From Subtercola lobariae (lineage in GTDB: Bacteria; Actinomycetota; Actinomycetes; Actinomycetales; Microbacteriaceae), in contig NZ_BMGP01000006.1 of NCBI RefSeq assembly GCF_014640255.1, positions 1 through 64,000 of the forward strand: a stretch of 64,000 nt of DNA. The letters are read 5' to 3'. A program made the translations under genes and the position numbers. Numbering within the stretch: position 1 is the first letter of the stretch; each line of letters begins with the position of its first letter. Positions 7,732 to 16,110 of this stretch are shown here, in pieces. The notes below the pieces were generated by a model. It was not told the DNA's origin and did not search any database. It worked only from the letters and a program-made list of their open reading frames with translations.

Positions 7732-8718
7732 ATGTTCACCATCGGTCTCGAAGAGCACTTCGTCACGCCAGACCTCGTGAAGTATGGGGCGGCCGCAGCA
7801 GACATCGCCCAGCCGAAAGCGTGGGCAGACGCCTCACGGAGACTGCTCGACGTATTCGACGAGCGGCTCGCTCTCATGGACGAGACCGGTCTCGACGTGC
7901 AAGTGCTCTCGCTGAACTCCCCCGGCCTTCAGGCCGAAGCAGACGCACCCACGGCCGTGCGCCACATGCGTGAGGTCAACGACTTTCTCGCGGGAGCGAT
8001 TGCCGATCATCCCACCCGTTTCGGCGGCTTCGCGGCGCTCGCCCTGCAAGACCCGAATGCGGCGGCCGACGAACTCGAGCGCACTGTGACTGAGCTCGGC
8101 ATGAGCGGAGCGCTCGTGAACGCTCACACCCAAGGCCGGTACCTCGACGACCCCGCCTACGACGTGGTGTGGGAGCGGGCCGAGCAACTCGACGTGCCAC
8201 TGTACCTGCACCCGGCGAACGGCGTCGACTTCGCAGACGTGTTGACCGGGCATCCTGAGCTCATCGGCCCCATGTGGAGCTGGGGTCTCGACACGTCATC
8301 ACACGTGCTGCGGCTCATCTTCGGCGGCGTCTTCGACCGACACCCGAACGCGAAACTGCTGCTCGGGCACATGGGCGAAGCTCTGCCGTACGTGCTCTGG
8401 CGGCTGGACTCGCGCTGGGGCTTTCACAACCACCGCGGAATCGAGCTCGCGCTCGGAAACCCGTCGGAATACCTCAAGCGCCACCTCTATGTCACCACCA
8501 GCGGCGTCTGCGACAACGCGCCATTGCGCTGTGCCATCGACGCTATGGGCATCGACCACGTGCTGTTCGCCACCGACTACCCCTTCGAAGAAATGGGAAC
8601 CGCGACCGAGTTCATCGAGACGGCTGCGCTCACCGACGCCGAGCGCGCCGCCATCTCGCATGAAAACGCAGCGCGACTGCTGCGCATCGCTGTACCCGCG
8701 GCCGAGGGCCGTGCCTGA
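7732..8718 (+). CDS. amidohydrolase-2 family, gamma-resorcylate decarboxylase-like
   Basis: This 328-aa TIM-barrel metalloenzyme matches the ACMSD/gamma-resorcylate decarboxylase family (COG2159). Metal and catalytic positions line up: E7-x-H9 in the EEHF start, H160 in LHP, H213 in LGHMGE and D282 in ATDYPFE. The spacing is nearly identical to 2,6-dihydroxybenzoate decarboxylase (Glu8, His10, His164, His218, Asp287). That family performs non-oxidative decarboxylation of hydroxybenzoates, and some members are hydrolases. The start has AAGGAG upstream. An aldehyde dehydrogenase follows 48 bp downstream, and the liv importer is divergent, so uptake then decarboxylation of an aromatic acid is a plausible route. 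The exact substrate is unknown. Confidence 0.85.
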   Translation: MFTIGLEEHFVTPDLVKYGAAAADIAQPKAWADASRRLLDVFDERLALMDETGLDVQVLSLNSPGLQAEADAPTAVRHMREVNDFLAGAIADHPTRFGGFAALALQDPNAAADELERTVTELGMSGALVNAHTQGRYLDDPAYDVVWERAEQLDVPLYLHPANGVDFADVLTGHPELIGPMWSWGLDTSSHVLRLIFGGVFDRHPNAKLLLGHMGEALPYVLWRLDSRWGFHNHRGIELALGNPSEYLKRHLYVTTSGVCDNAPLRCAIDAMGIDHVLFATDYPFEEMGTATEFIETAALTDAERAAISHENAARLLRIAVPAAEGRA

Positions 8719-8766
8719 TCTGCCAGACCGAACTATCACCAACAGAACCATGAGAACGGAGAAACC

Positions 8767-10266
8767 ATGACCATCGAGGCATCTCAGGCCGTCGTCGAAG
8801 ATGACGCGGCCGCCAGTATCACCGTGAAGCACTGGATCGGCGGCGAGTTCGTCGACTCGGCCCGCACCGGAACGAGCATCAGCCCGGCTACGGGCAAAAA
8901 GATCGGCACCTTCGCCGACGCCGACACCGCGACCGGCCAGGCCGCGATCGACGCGGCCGCGCGCGCGTTCGCCGAAACGAGCTGGAAGATCGACGCGATG
9001 GTGCGAGCGACCGCGCTCTCTCACCTCGCCGACGCCTACGACGCCCGCATCGGCGAGGTCGCCGACACGCTCTGCCGCGAGAACGGCAAGCTGGCAGGCG
9101 AAGCCGCCTTCGAAGCGCATTTCATTCCGCGAGCGCTGCGATTCGCGGCCGGGCTCGCGGTTCAGCCGCACGGCCGCGCCACCGACACACTGCCTGGCCA
9201 GCAGGCTATCTCGATTCGTCAGGCGGTCGGCGTCGCCGGCCTCATCGCGCCGTGGAATTCACCCGCTTACCTCTCGATTCGCGCCCTGGCGCCTGCTCTC
9301 GCCGCGGGTTGTGCCGTGGTGCTCAAGCTGCCACACCAGGCCGCGCAGAGCGGCGCGCTGCTCAGCGAGATCTTCGCCAGCGTGCCCGAGTTTCCCGCCG
9401 GAATTGTGAACGTCGTCATCGAGTCTGGCTCCGATGTGGCTCAGCTGCTCGTGTCGTCGCCGCAGGTACCGGTCGTCAGCTACACCGGCAGCACAGCGAC
9501 CGGCAGAATCATCGCACGCAACGCCGCCGAGAACTTCAAGCGCGTTGGTCTCGAGCTGGGCGGCAAGACGCCGCACCTCGTGTTCGCCGATGCTGACATC
9601 GACGTGGCGGTGGGTACTGCGGTCGCCTCATCCGTGGTGTTTGCGGGCCAGTTCTGCATGACGGGAAGCCGCATTCTGGTTCAGCGCGAAATCGCTGAGG
9701 AGTACATCCAGAAGCTCGCGGGTGCCCTCTCATCGATCAAGGCCGGCCCCGCGTCTGACCCCGAGAGCCAGATCGGCCCGATGATCGACACCGGCTCGGT
9801 AGCGCGCGTCGACCGGCTGGTAGAAGAAGCCGTCGCGGCAGGCGCCGAAGTGATCGTGCGCGGCGGCCCCAGTGACGACCCTGCTCTGGCCGGCGGAGCG
9901 TTCTACCTGCCCGCGCTGCTGAAGGTCACCGACGGCACGCTGCCAATCGTTCAAGAAGAGACCTTCGGCCCCGTGCAGACCGTGCAGATCTTCGACACCG
10001 AAGAAGAAGCGATCGCCCTGGCGAACGACTCCAAGTACGGTCTGAGCGCCAGCATCTGGAGCCGCGACATCGACCGGCCGATGCGAGTTTCGCGTCGACT
10101 CGACGCTGGCCTCATCTCGATCAACAGCTGGGCGAACCTGTCGATCGAGTTCGAAGAGGGCGGATACAAGGCCAGCGGCCTCGGGCGCCTCGGCGGTTCT
10201 GCAAGCATCGAAGACTTTCTCGAGTACAAGCAGATCACTCAGAACTACATCCCGCAGCCGCACTGA
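8767..10266 (+). CDS. NAD(P)-dependent aldehyde dehydrogenase
   Basis: This 499-aa enzyme has all class hallmarks: N164 in PWNSP, K187 in VVLKLPHQ, the GSTATGR cofactor loop, the general base E264 in ELGGKTPH and the nucleophile C297 in GQFCMTGSR. It oxidises an aldehyde to an acid in the cytoplasm through a thiohemiacetal intermediate. The C-terminal SGLGRLGGSASIEDFLEYKQ tail resembles aromatic and betaine aldehyde dehydrogenases. It is the second gene of a two-gene plus-strand operon with the decarboxylase-like gene and is followed by a strong terminator (10278-10321). Substrate specificity is not evident; an aromatic aldehyde suits the context. Confidence 0.92.
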   Translation: MTIEASQAVVEDDAAASITVKHWIGGEFVDSARTGTSISPATGKKIGTFADADTATGQAAIDAAARAFAETSWKIDAMVRATALSHLADAYDARIGEVADTLCRENGKLAGEAAFEAHFIPRALRFAAGLAVQPHGRATDTLPGQQAISIRQAVGVAGLIAPWNSPAYLSIRALAPALAAGCAVVLKLPHQAAQSGALLSEIFASVPEFPAGIVNVVIESGSDVAQLLVSSPQVPVVSYTGSTATGRIIARNAAENFKRVGLELGGKTPHLVFADADIDVAVGTAVASSVVFAGQFCMTGSRILVQREIAEEYIQKLAGALSSIKAGPASDPESQIGPMIDTGSVARVDRLVEEAVAAGAEVIVRGGPSDDPALAGGAFYLPALLKVTDGTLPIVQEETFGPVQTVQIFDTEEEAIALANDSKYGLSASIWSRDIDRPMRVSRRLDAGLISINSWANLSIEFEEGGYKASGLGRLGGSASIEDFLEYKQITQNYIPQPH

Positions 10267-10277
10267 ACGTAGAGCGA

Positions 10278-10321
10278 GTGGATGCCTCGTGCCGAATCAC
10301 CGGTGCGAGGCATCCACTTTT
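10278..10321 (+). terminator. intrinsic terminator after the aldehyde dehydrogenase
   Basis: A perfect 12-bp stem, GTGGATGCCTCG (10278-10289) with CGAGGCATCCAC (10306-10317), encloses a 16-nt loop and is followed by TTTT. It lies 12 bp after the dehydrogenase stop. Confidence 0.85.
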
Positions 10322-10364
10322 CTCTGCCGTCTGCACCCGCCGCCCGCTACACCGCTGCCTTAAC

Positions 10365-10408
10365 AGACGGATGCCGGCTCCCCACTATGGAGCCGGCATC
10401 CGTCTTTC
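10365..10408. terminator. second hairpin terminator between convergent operons
   Basis: A perfect 17-bp inverted repeat (10365-10381 with 10389-10405) has a 7-nt loop and a short T-rich tail on the plus strand. It separates the plus-strand aldehyde dehydrogenase operon from the end of the minus-strand SDR operon and could terminate either. Confidence 0.7.
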
Positions 10409-10418
10409 TGCGTGCTGG

Positions 10419-11171
10419 TCAGACCCGCATCAGCCCGCCGTCGCAGACAACGGTCTGACCCGTCATGAAGGCACTGTCGTCGCTGGAGAGAAAGCAGACC
10501 GTGCCCACGATGTCTTCGGCAACACCGGCACGCTTTATGGCTTGCATTCCGGCCACGCTGTCGATGATCTCATCGCCGATGAACTTATGACCGCCCGGTG
10601 TGCGCGAGGCTGTCGGGCACACCGCGTTCACGGTGATGCCGTAGGGTGCGAGGTCGGTCGCGAGTGACCGCGTGAAACCCACGACGGCACCCTTGGCCGA
10701 CATGTACGCCACCATCTGCGGAACCGCGAGCCCGAGGGAGTTCGAGGCGAGGTTCACAATGCGGCCCCAGCCGTTCTCGCGCATCGAGCGCATGACGGCG
10801 GTGGCCATCAGAAACTGGGTGTCGGTGTTGATGGCGAACGTCTGCCGCCATTTCGCGTAATCGAGATCGAAGATGTCGATGAACGGAAACGCGCCCGCAT
10901 TGTTGATAAGAATGTCGACGCGACCGGTGAACCCGATCATGTCGGGAGTGATATCTGCGACCTGCTCCGGGTCTGAGATGTCGGCCTGTAGCGCGATGGC
11001 ACGGCGACCGGTCTCCCGCACCGCGGCTGCGGTCTCATCGGCCGAATTGATATCGACGGCGATGATGTCGGCGCCGCGACGCGCGAGTTCGAGAGCGATA
11101 GCGGTACCGAAACCGCCTGCCGCACCGGTCACGACCGCGGTGCGGCCGACATGCGAGTCTGTAGTAGTCAA
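10419..11171 (-). CDS. SDR-family oxidoreductase
   Basis: This 250-aa classical SDR has a TGAAGGFG nucleotide motif, DI in the acidic adenine-binding position (AVDINS, implying NAD preference), NNAG, an N-S-Y-K type centre with NLASNSLG and YMSAKGA, and a C-terminal DGG. It resembles 3-oxoacyl-ACP-reductase and aryl-alcohol dehydrogenase relatives. I chose the TTG at 11171 because AAAGGA lies six bases before it. A GTG at 11186 overlaps the previous stop (GTGA) but has no ribosome binding site. It is the last gene of the four-gene minus-strand operon headed by the flavin monooxygenase. The substrate is unknown. Confidence 0.87.
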   Translation of the reverse strand: MTTTDSHVGRTAVVTGAAGGFGTAIALELARRGADIIAVDINSADETAAAVRETGRRAIALQADISDPEQVADITPDMIGFTGRVDILINNAGAFPFIDIFDLDYAKWRQTFAINTDTQFLMATAVMRSMRENGWGRIVNLASNSLGLAVPQMVAYMSAKGAVVGFTRSLATDLAPYGITVNAVCPTASRTPGGHKFIGDEIIDSVAGMQAIKRAGVAEDIVGTVCFLSSDDSAFMTGQTVVCDGGLMRV

Positions 11172-11182
11172 GGTGTTTCCTT

Positions 11183-11788
11183 TCACGAGGGATCAGCGAC
11201 AGCGCCGACGGCGTCTACTGGGGTCGGGCGGAGCAAGCTCGTGACCCGGTACAGCTCACCGAGCGTCTGAATGGCAGCGGCAGTGAGAAGTTCGTCGGCG
11301 TCGATCGTTCCATCGGCGCGTACCTTCTGCGGGGCGAAAGCGATGTTCACCGATTCGAAGATGGGTACCATCCGCAGCGTCGTGACGACCTGCTTGAGCT
11401 GTTGTACAGCTCGCGTGCCGGCACCGATGCCGCCGTAGCTGACGAAGCTCACGGCTTTGTCGGCCCACTCGTGGCACAGAAAATCGAGCGCATTCTTGAG
11501 CACCGCGTTATAGCCGTAGTTGTACTCGGGCGTCACGAACACGAAGGCATCCGCTCGGTCGATCGTCGCACTCCAGCCTTTGGTGTGCTGGTGCTCGTAT
11601 TGCCGGAGTCTCGGATGCTTCGGCTCATCGACGAACGGAAGCCGCACCTCGGCGAGGTCGACCTTTTCGACATCGAATCGATCATCTTGGATGGCCAGAT
11701 CGGCGAACCAGTCGGCGAAACTACCGCCGATGCGGCCGGGGCGGCTGCTGGCGACGATGACCTGCAGAAGGGGCCTGGTGTAGCTCAC
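11183..11788 (-). CDS. NADPH-dependent FMN reductase-family protein
   Basis: This 201-aa flavodoxin-like protein has the phosphate-binding loop SSRPGRIGG near the N-terminus and the FVFVTPEYNYGYNAVLKNALDFL motif of the NADPH:FMN/azo/chromate reductase family. It reduces free FMN or quinones with NAD(P)H and could feed reduced flavin to the monooxygenase encoded two genes upstream, although a dedicated flavin reductase also lies at 15033. Its GTG start overlaps the upstream stop as GTGA, so translation is coupled within the operon. Confidence 0.88.
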   Translation of the reverse strand: MSYTRPLLQVIVASSRPGRIGGSFADWFADLAIQDDRFDVEKVDLAEVRLPFVDEPKHPRLRQYEHQHTKGWSATIDRADAFVFVTPEYNYGYNAVLKNALDFLCHEWADKAVSFVSYGGIGAGTRAVQQLKQVVTTLRMVPIFESVNIAFAPQKVRADGTIDADELLTAAAIQTLGELYRVTSLLRPTPVDAVGAVADPS

Positions 11789-12789
11789 AGTACAACCACG
11801 TTCTTTCCGCTGCCGACGCTGCTTTCCATGTCGCGATGTGCCTGCACCAGGTTGTCGAACTCGTACACTCCACGCAGCGGCATCTTCAGCTCGCCCGACT
11901 CCACAGCGCGAATGAACTCCGTGAACACGTCGAGCGGCAACGGGCCCAGCACGCCGCTCTCGTATCGCGTGAGATGCACGCCGTACGGCAAAAAGTTCAG
12001 CACATTGAAGTCGGGAATGATGATTTCTCTGGCCAGCACTCCAGAGAAACAGACGACCCCATTGATCCTCACGGCACGCAAGGTGTCGTGCAGCGTCACC
12101 GTGCCAATGAGTTCGAGCGCGGAGTCGACGCCGTCGGGTAAGACCGCGCGAACCTGCGACGCGATGTCGCCGTCATCGAGCAGGGGGTAGTCCACCCCGT
12201 AAGCCTCGAGGTCGGAGAGCTTGGCTTCGCTTCGGGATGTCGCGAACACGGTCATCCCGATTCGCTTTGCCAGTGCAGCAGCAGCCATGCCCACACCAGA
12301 TGTGCCGCCACGGATCAGAATGGAACCACCCGGCTGCAGGTTCATCAACTGCAGCGAACCGTATGCCGTCTTCAGAATCTGCGGCATGGCCGCAAGAGTC
12401 GACCACTCGAGGGTGGTCTCAAAGGCCAGAACGCTCGTGACGGGCACCAAGGCGTACTCCGCGTAGGCGCCATCGAATTGGCGACCCATGCCCTCGCCGT
12501 TGAACACCGCGACCTTCTGGCCGGGCTGAAACTCGCCGCCCGGGGCTTCGACGACAACGCCCACAGCCTCGTCGCCCAGAATTCTCGGCAGCGGAACCAC
12601 ATTGCCGCCGAGGTTCAGACCGAACCCAGACCGGGTCGACACCTCACCTCGGTTGAGACCGAACGCCTTCACCTGAATGAGCACCCACCCTGGCTTTGCG
12701 GCAGGAATCGGCACCTCTCGGTAGACGAGCACATCGGGGGAACCAGGCCGCTCGAGAACAGCCGCACGCATTGTTGAAGTCTCAGACAA
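11785..12789 (-). CDS. MDR-family zinc-free alcohol dehydrogenase-like oxidoreductase
   Basis: This 334-aa medium-chain dehydrogenase/reductase has a GroES-like domain (AFGLNRGEVSTRSGF, PRILGDEAVGVV) and a Rossmann domain with ILIRGGTSGVGMAAAALAKRIGMTVFATSRSEAK. Zinc-ligand cysteines are not evident. The start is the TTG at 12789, preceded by AAAGGAG at eight bases. An upstream in-frame TTG at 12825 would place that ribosome site inside the gene. It lies 32 bp after the flavin monooxygenase and overlaps the FMN reductase gene. It probably reduces or oxidises an intermediate of the pathway. Confidence 0.87.
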   Translation of the reverse strand: MSETSTMRAAVLERPGSPDVLVYREVPIPAAKPGWVLIQVKAFGLNRGEVSTRSGFGLNLGGNVVPLPRILGDEAVGVVVEAPGGEFQPGQKVAVFNGEGMGRQFDGAYAEYALVPVTSVLAFETTLEWSTLAAMPQILKTAYGSLQLMNLQPGGSILIRGGTSGVGMAAAALAKRIGMTVFATSRSEAKLSDLEAYGVDYPLLDDGDIASQVRAVLPDGVDSALELIGTVTLHDTLRAVRINGVVCFSGVLAREIIIPDFNVLNFLPYGVHLTRYESGVLGPLPLDVFTEFIRAVESGELKMPLRGVYEFDNLVQAHRDMESSVGSGKNVVVL

Positions 12790-12821
12790 GACAACAACTC
12801 CTTTCGTTGTTACCTGTCGAA

Positions 12822-14036
12822 TCAAATAAAGGGGGTACCCGCGAGAAACGGCCCGCCGTCGGAGTCTTTGGTCAGAAGGTATGACCCGACCGACTCGTAC
12901 TGGCTCTCGACGACCTGGAAATGGTTCGACGCCGTGGCAATGTCTCTAAAAGCGCGTTCGAGCAGGGTTCCCTTATAAAGAGCGCTGGTGCCCGCAAGCT
13001 GAAAGATGAGTTCGATGGCCTCACGGCTCGAGCGAACGGCGAAGATGTTCGCCTGACGCAGCGCGACATCGTGCTCGAGCGGTGTCTTCTCGGTATTTTC
13101 GACCGCCACGAGGGCAGCATCGACCGCGCTGTACAACAAGGCGCGAGCTGCACGCACCAGCGCGTCGGCCTTGGCGAAGGCGATCCGGTGGCTCTGGCTA
13201 TGACCCATCGGCGCAGACACCGGGGCCGCGGAGTTCACGGGCGCGACCCACGGCTTCGACGAGACGAGGTGAGCGAACTCGTCGAGTGCCGATTGTGCCA
13301 CGCCGAGTGCATGCACGCCGTGGCACAGCACCGCGAGCGACCGAACGCGGTAGGCCGGAGCGTCGGTCGTCACTGCCAGAAACTCTTCTCGCACGTGATC
13401 GGCCGGCACGAAGAGGTCGGTGACCTCGATGTCGTCGCTGCCAGTGCCGCGCAGACCCAGGCCATCCCAGGTCGGGTACAGCGTGCTGTTCGTGGCCGGC
13501 CAGGTAGCGAGAATCATCTTGACTCCCCCGTCTGGTGTAGCCACCGGGCCATGCTCGCCCATGACGAGGGATGCCCCGCCGTGCCAGGTCGAGAAGGGCG
13601 AGCTGCTCGAGAATGACCAGCGACCCGATACGCGATAACCACCTTCGACCGGAATCGCACGACCCCGTGGCACCCCGTTGATGGCGAACGAGAGACGCCC
13701 GCCCACGATCTCGCGAAAGCGCCGGGTTTGCTCGGGGGTCCATGACAGCATTCGCACGTTCGACCCTACGATGAAGGCCAACCAGCCGGCGGAGCCGTTG
13801 ATGTACGAGATCTCTTCGATTGCTCGCAGCCAATCCACTGGGTCGAAGTCTGACCCCGTCAACTCTGCCGGCAGCCAGGCGTCGAAGATGCCAGCATCTT
13901 CGAAGGCCTGAACGAGGTCTTCGGGAATCACGGCCCGCTCGAGATCGGCGGAACTCGCCTTGATCACGGGCGCGAGCGCCTCAACCGAAGAGAGAAAAGT
14001 ATGTTGAGTCTTGACGGGGACTGTCGCATGTGACAC
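12822..14036 (-). CDS. acyl-CoA dehydrogenase-fold flavin-dependent monooxygenase (group D)
   Basis: This 404-aa protein has the acyl-CoA dehydrogenase fold: an N-terminal helical domain, a middle beta domain with GYRVSGRWSFSSSSPFSTW and GSDDIEVTDLFVPADHV, and the Acyl-CoA_dh_2-type C-terminus (RQANIFAVRSSREAIELIFQLAGTSALYKGTLLERAFRDI). This combination is typical of reduced-flavin monooxygenases such as HsaA, DszC and HpaB relatives, rather than true acyl-CoA dehydrogenases. It would hydroxylate an aromatic ring using FMNH2 or FADH2 from a partner reductase, probably the gene at 15033. The GTG at 14036 is preferred because TGAGGAG precedes it by six bases. An ATG at 14057 lies upstream without one. 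Confidence 0.83.
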   Translation of the reverse strand: MSHATVPVKTQHTFLSSVEALAPVIKASSADLERAVIPEDLVQAFEDAGIFDAWLPAELTGSDFDPVDWLRAIEEISYINGSAGWLAFIVGSNVRMLSWTPEQTRRFREIVGGRLSFAINGVPRGRAIPVEGGYRVSGRWSFSSSSPFSTWHGGASLVMGEHGPVATPDGGVKMILATWPATNSTLYPTWDGLGLRGTGSDDIEVTDLFVPADHVREEFLAVTTDAPAYRVRSLAVLCHGVHALGVAQSALDEFAHLVSSKPWVAPVNSAAPVSAPMGHSQSHRIAFAKADALVRAARALLYSAVDAALVAVENTEKTPLEHDVALRQANIFAVRSSREAIELIFQLAGTSALYKGTLLERAFRDIATASNHFQVVESQYESVGSYLLTKDSDGGPFLAGTPFI

Positions 14037-14088
14037 CGATGGCTCCTCACTGAGCATTTTTGGAAGGGGTCCGAATGTCCCGAAAGTC

Positions 14089-14127
14089 AGAATAAGACTC
14101 GCCTTGAACGAAAGTCAAGGCTTTAGG
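14089..14127 (-). promoter_or_regulatory. promoter of the flavin monooxygenase operon with overlapping inverted repeat
   Basis: On the minus strand the box CTAAAGCCTTGACTT contains -35 TTGACT (14118-14113). TATTCT (14094-14089) lies 18 bases later. The -35 overlaps an inverted repeat, GCCTTGA-N7-TCAAGGC (14101-14121). The same CTAAAG(C/T)CTTGACTT box recurs at 14961, before the flavin reductase. The TetR encoded between them is the obvious regulator. Confidence 0.6.
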
Positions 14128-14173
14128 CACATTTTTGTTCCCTAGCTCATGGAGCCAACTTTAGTCGAGCCGG

Positions 14174-14827
14174 CTACGACTCCACTGCTTTTACGACGCC
14201 ACCCCTTTCGACAGAATCACGAGGAGTGATGACCGGCAGAATTATCTCATCGATGATGGCGACCACCTCGGACTGATCAATCTGGCCGTGCCGGTTGTAT
14301 TCGCTGGTCACCAACCACGACCCCATCAGCAAGACCCGTTCGTTGACGACATCAGGGTCGACCTCACCACGTTCTACGCCGGCCTCGAACGCCTGCAGCG
14401 TCATCGCCTCGTGGGGTCGCAAGAGCATCCGCTCAACCAACTCGTAGAGCTCTGGGCGAGTCGTGCGGTGCGCCAACACGAGCAGCATGGCGCGCCCATG
14501 GGGGCGATCGAGGCTCTCGGCCAGGTGCGACAGCAGCTCGATGAGATCATCACGAATGTTGCCCTTGTCAGGGAAGACCGGGTCGCCGTACCCGACAACC
14601 GGATCAGCCAAGGCAGCCATCAGCAGCTCATCTGGCGTCGACCATCTGCGGTAAAGCGAAGCTTTGCCCGTGCCCGTCGCAGCCGCGAGTTTGTCGAAGG
14701 TCAGATTCTCGAAGCCGTTGTTGACCAGATCTGTGAGCGTCGTCTCATAGATGGCCTGCAGCAGTTTTCCGCCTCGCCGCCGGGTCGCCTTCGGTGCATC
14801 GGTAGTGATGGAAGTCGCCGTCGCCAC
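14174..14827 (-). CDS. TetR-family transcriptional regulator
   Basis: This 217-aa regulator has an N-terminal TetR helix-turn-helix (GFENLTFDKLAAATGTGKASLYRRWSTPDELLMAAL) and an all-helical ligand domain resembling TetR_C_16-type regulators. The GTG start has GCGAGGCGAA upstream. It lies between the flavin monooxygenase operon (same strand, downstream) and the divergent flavin reductase. It is therefore well placed to control both through the shared CTAAAG(C/T)CTTGACTT boxes. Ligand unknown; a pathway aromatic is likely. Confidence 0.9.
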   Translation of the reverse strand: MATATSITTDAPKATRRRGGKLLQAIYETTLTDLVNNGFENLTFDKLAAATGTGKASLYRRWSTPDELLMAALADPVVGYGDPVFPDKGNIRDDLIELLSHLAESLDRPHGRAMLLVLAHRTTRPELYELVERMLLRPHEAMTLQAFEAGVERGEVDPDVVNERVLLMGSWLVTSEYNRHGQIDQSEVVAIIDEIILPVITPRDSVERGGVVKAVES

Positions 14828-14960
14828 TGTTCGCCTCGCTCAATAGGTTTCAGCTGATTCGGTGTGCCCACCAGGCACCGACCACGCTGACGTTCGTGAA
14901 AATCGAATCTACCAGCAGCGATTCAGTATTGATTGAGGAAAATAGAGAACAATTTTGTGT

Positions 14961-14997
14961 CTAAAGTCTTGACTTCGGCAGTGCCTCGACCTACTGT
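14961..14997 (+). promoter_or_regulatory. promoter of the flavin reductase gene, shared TetR box
   Basis: CTAAAGTCTTGACTTCGG begins at 14961. Its TTGACT (14969-14974) is followed after 17 bases by TACTGT (14992-14997). The first 15 bases differ at one position from the box in front of the monooxygenase operon on the other strand. Confidence 0.55.
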
Positions 14998-15032
14998 CGG
15001 CTGGAGAAGCAACCGCAAGAAAGGGCTGAACC

Positions 15033-15524
15033 ATGACCACGATCACTCCTCGCGAGCTACGAGATAGCTTGGGACACTACGCCTCTGGCGTGACCATCAT
15101 CACCGGAACCGATGACGACGGGCCGATCGGCTTCACCTGCCAGTCGTTCTACAGCGTCTCTCTTGAACCGCCACTGATTTCGTTCAGCGTAATGAAAACG
15201 TCGACGAGCTACCCCCGCATTCGTGAGACCGGGCGATTCTGCGTCAATATTCTCGCCGAAGACCAACACGAATTGTCGAACATCTTCGCGCGTCGCGGCA
15301 CCGACAAGTGGGCCGGCCTCGACTGGCAGGTCTCAGAGATGGGAAACCCCGTGCTCGAGGGCACCCTGCTGTGGGTCGACTGCGAATTGCAAGACGAATA
15401 CGAGGCCGGCGATCACTACATAGTGGTGGGCAGAGTAGTAGAGCTGGGCGCACTCGATGCGTATGGGCGGCAGCCTCTCGTCTTCTTCAAGGGCACCTAC
15501 AGCCAGCTGCATGTGGACCACTAG
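15033..15524 (+). CDS. flavin reductase domain protein (two-component monooxygenase partner)
   Basis: This 163-aa protein has the flavin-reductase-like FMN-binding fold: YASGVTIITGTDDDGPIGFTCQSFYSVSLEPPLISFSV, then RFCVNILAEDQ and a closing GDHYIVVGRVVELG with PLVFFKGTY. The length and motifs match HsaB, HpaC and DszD-type reductases that supply reduced flavin to group D monooxygenases. The start ATG has AAGAAAGGG upstream. It is divergent from tetR and shares a promoter box with the monooxygenase operon, so the two proteins are a likely pair. Confidence 0.9.
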   Translation: MTTITPRELRDSLGHYASGVTIITGTDDDGPIGFTCQSFYSVSLEPPLISFSVMKTSTSYPRIRETGRFCVNILAEDQHELSNIFARRGTDKWAGLDWQVSEMGNPVLEGTLLWVDCELQDEYEAGDHYIVVGRVVELGALDAYGRQPLVFFKGTYSQLHVDH

Positions 15525-15534
15525 TTCGCTCATA

Positions 15535-15605
15535 GTGAACATTGCTGATCTCTAATAAAGAACGATGTTGTTCACTTGACGTCATCGCATCGCGCGATCT
15601 AGCAT
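15535..15605 (+). promoter_or_regulatory. probable promoter of the cupin-P450 operon with flanking repeat
   Basis: TTGACG (15576-15581) and TAGCAT (15600-15605) are 18 bases apart. Upstream, GTGAACA (15535-15541) and TGTTCAC (15569-15575) form an inverted repeat whose right arm touches the -35, a possible operator. Confidence 0.45.
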
Positions 15606-15635
15606 GGGGCGACAACGTAGAGAACGAGGATGTTC

Positions 15636-16049
15636 ATGCCCAAGATCGAGATCATCGACATTAACCAGATTCCGCCGGTGGAGGTCACCCGCTGGGATAT
15701 TGTCGGTAGCCAATTCAACCGCCACATCGCAGGCGCCGAGCGCACCGGCACGCCAGACGTGCTGGTCGATGTGGTCACTTTTCCACCCGGATTCGTTCAC
15801 CGCATGCACCGTCACCCGCACGCCGACCAGTTTCTGGTGCCGCTGACGGGCGCGGTCTTCTTCGAGACCGTTCCACAGGGCGATGAGGCCGTCGAAATCG
15901 GAGTCGGGCAGATTCTGATTGTGCCCCGCGATGGCTGGCACGAGGTCAGCAACCGCGGCGATGTGGATTGCCAAGTACTGCACTTCTTCGGCGGCGCAGG
16001 GCGCATGGAAGAAGTGGGCTTCGAGCCCCTCGTACCCGAGCAGCAGTGA
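15636..16049 (+). CDS. cupin-domain protein
   Basis: This 137-aa single-domain cupin has motif 1 RMHRHPHADQFLVPLTGAV (H-x-H with downstream acidic residue) and motif 2 PRDGWHEVSNRGD. It probably binds a metal through two N-proximal histidines and a C-terminal histidine. The second ATG (15636) is chosen because GAGG then sits at a normal distance; an ATG at 15630 overlaps it. It heads a plus-strand series with a dehydrogenase, a P450 and a reductase. Possible roles are ring-cleavage dioxygenase, isomerase or sensor. Sequence alone does not decide. Confidence 0.8.
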   Translation: MPKIEIIDINQIPPVEVTRWDIVGSQFNRHIAGAERTGTPDVLVDVVTFPPGFVHRMHRHPHADQFLVPLTGAVFFETVPQGDEAVEIGVGQILIVPRDGWHEVSNRGDVDCQVLHFFGGAGRMEEVGFEPLVPEQQ

Positions 16050-16110
16050 CGCACGTCAATCCGACTAACACGTGGAGACGTGAGTCTTCCGCAACGATGG
16101 AGCAAAGAAC

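Noticed and set aside
14041-14057. ATG at 14057 as the start of the flavin monooxygenase
   Set aside because: The TGAGGAG ribosome binding site lies downstream of it and points to the GTG at 14036.
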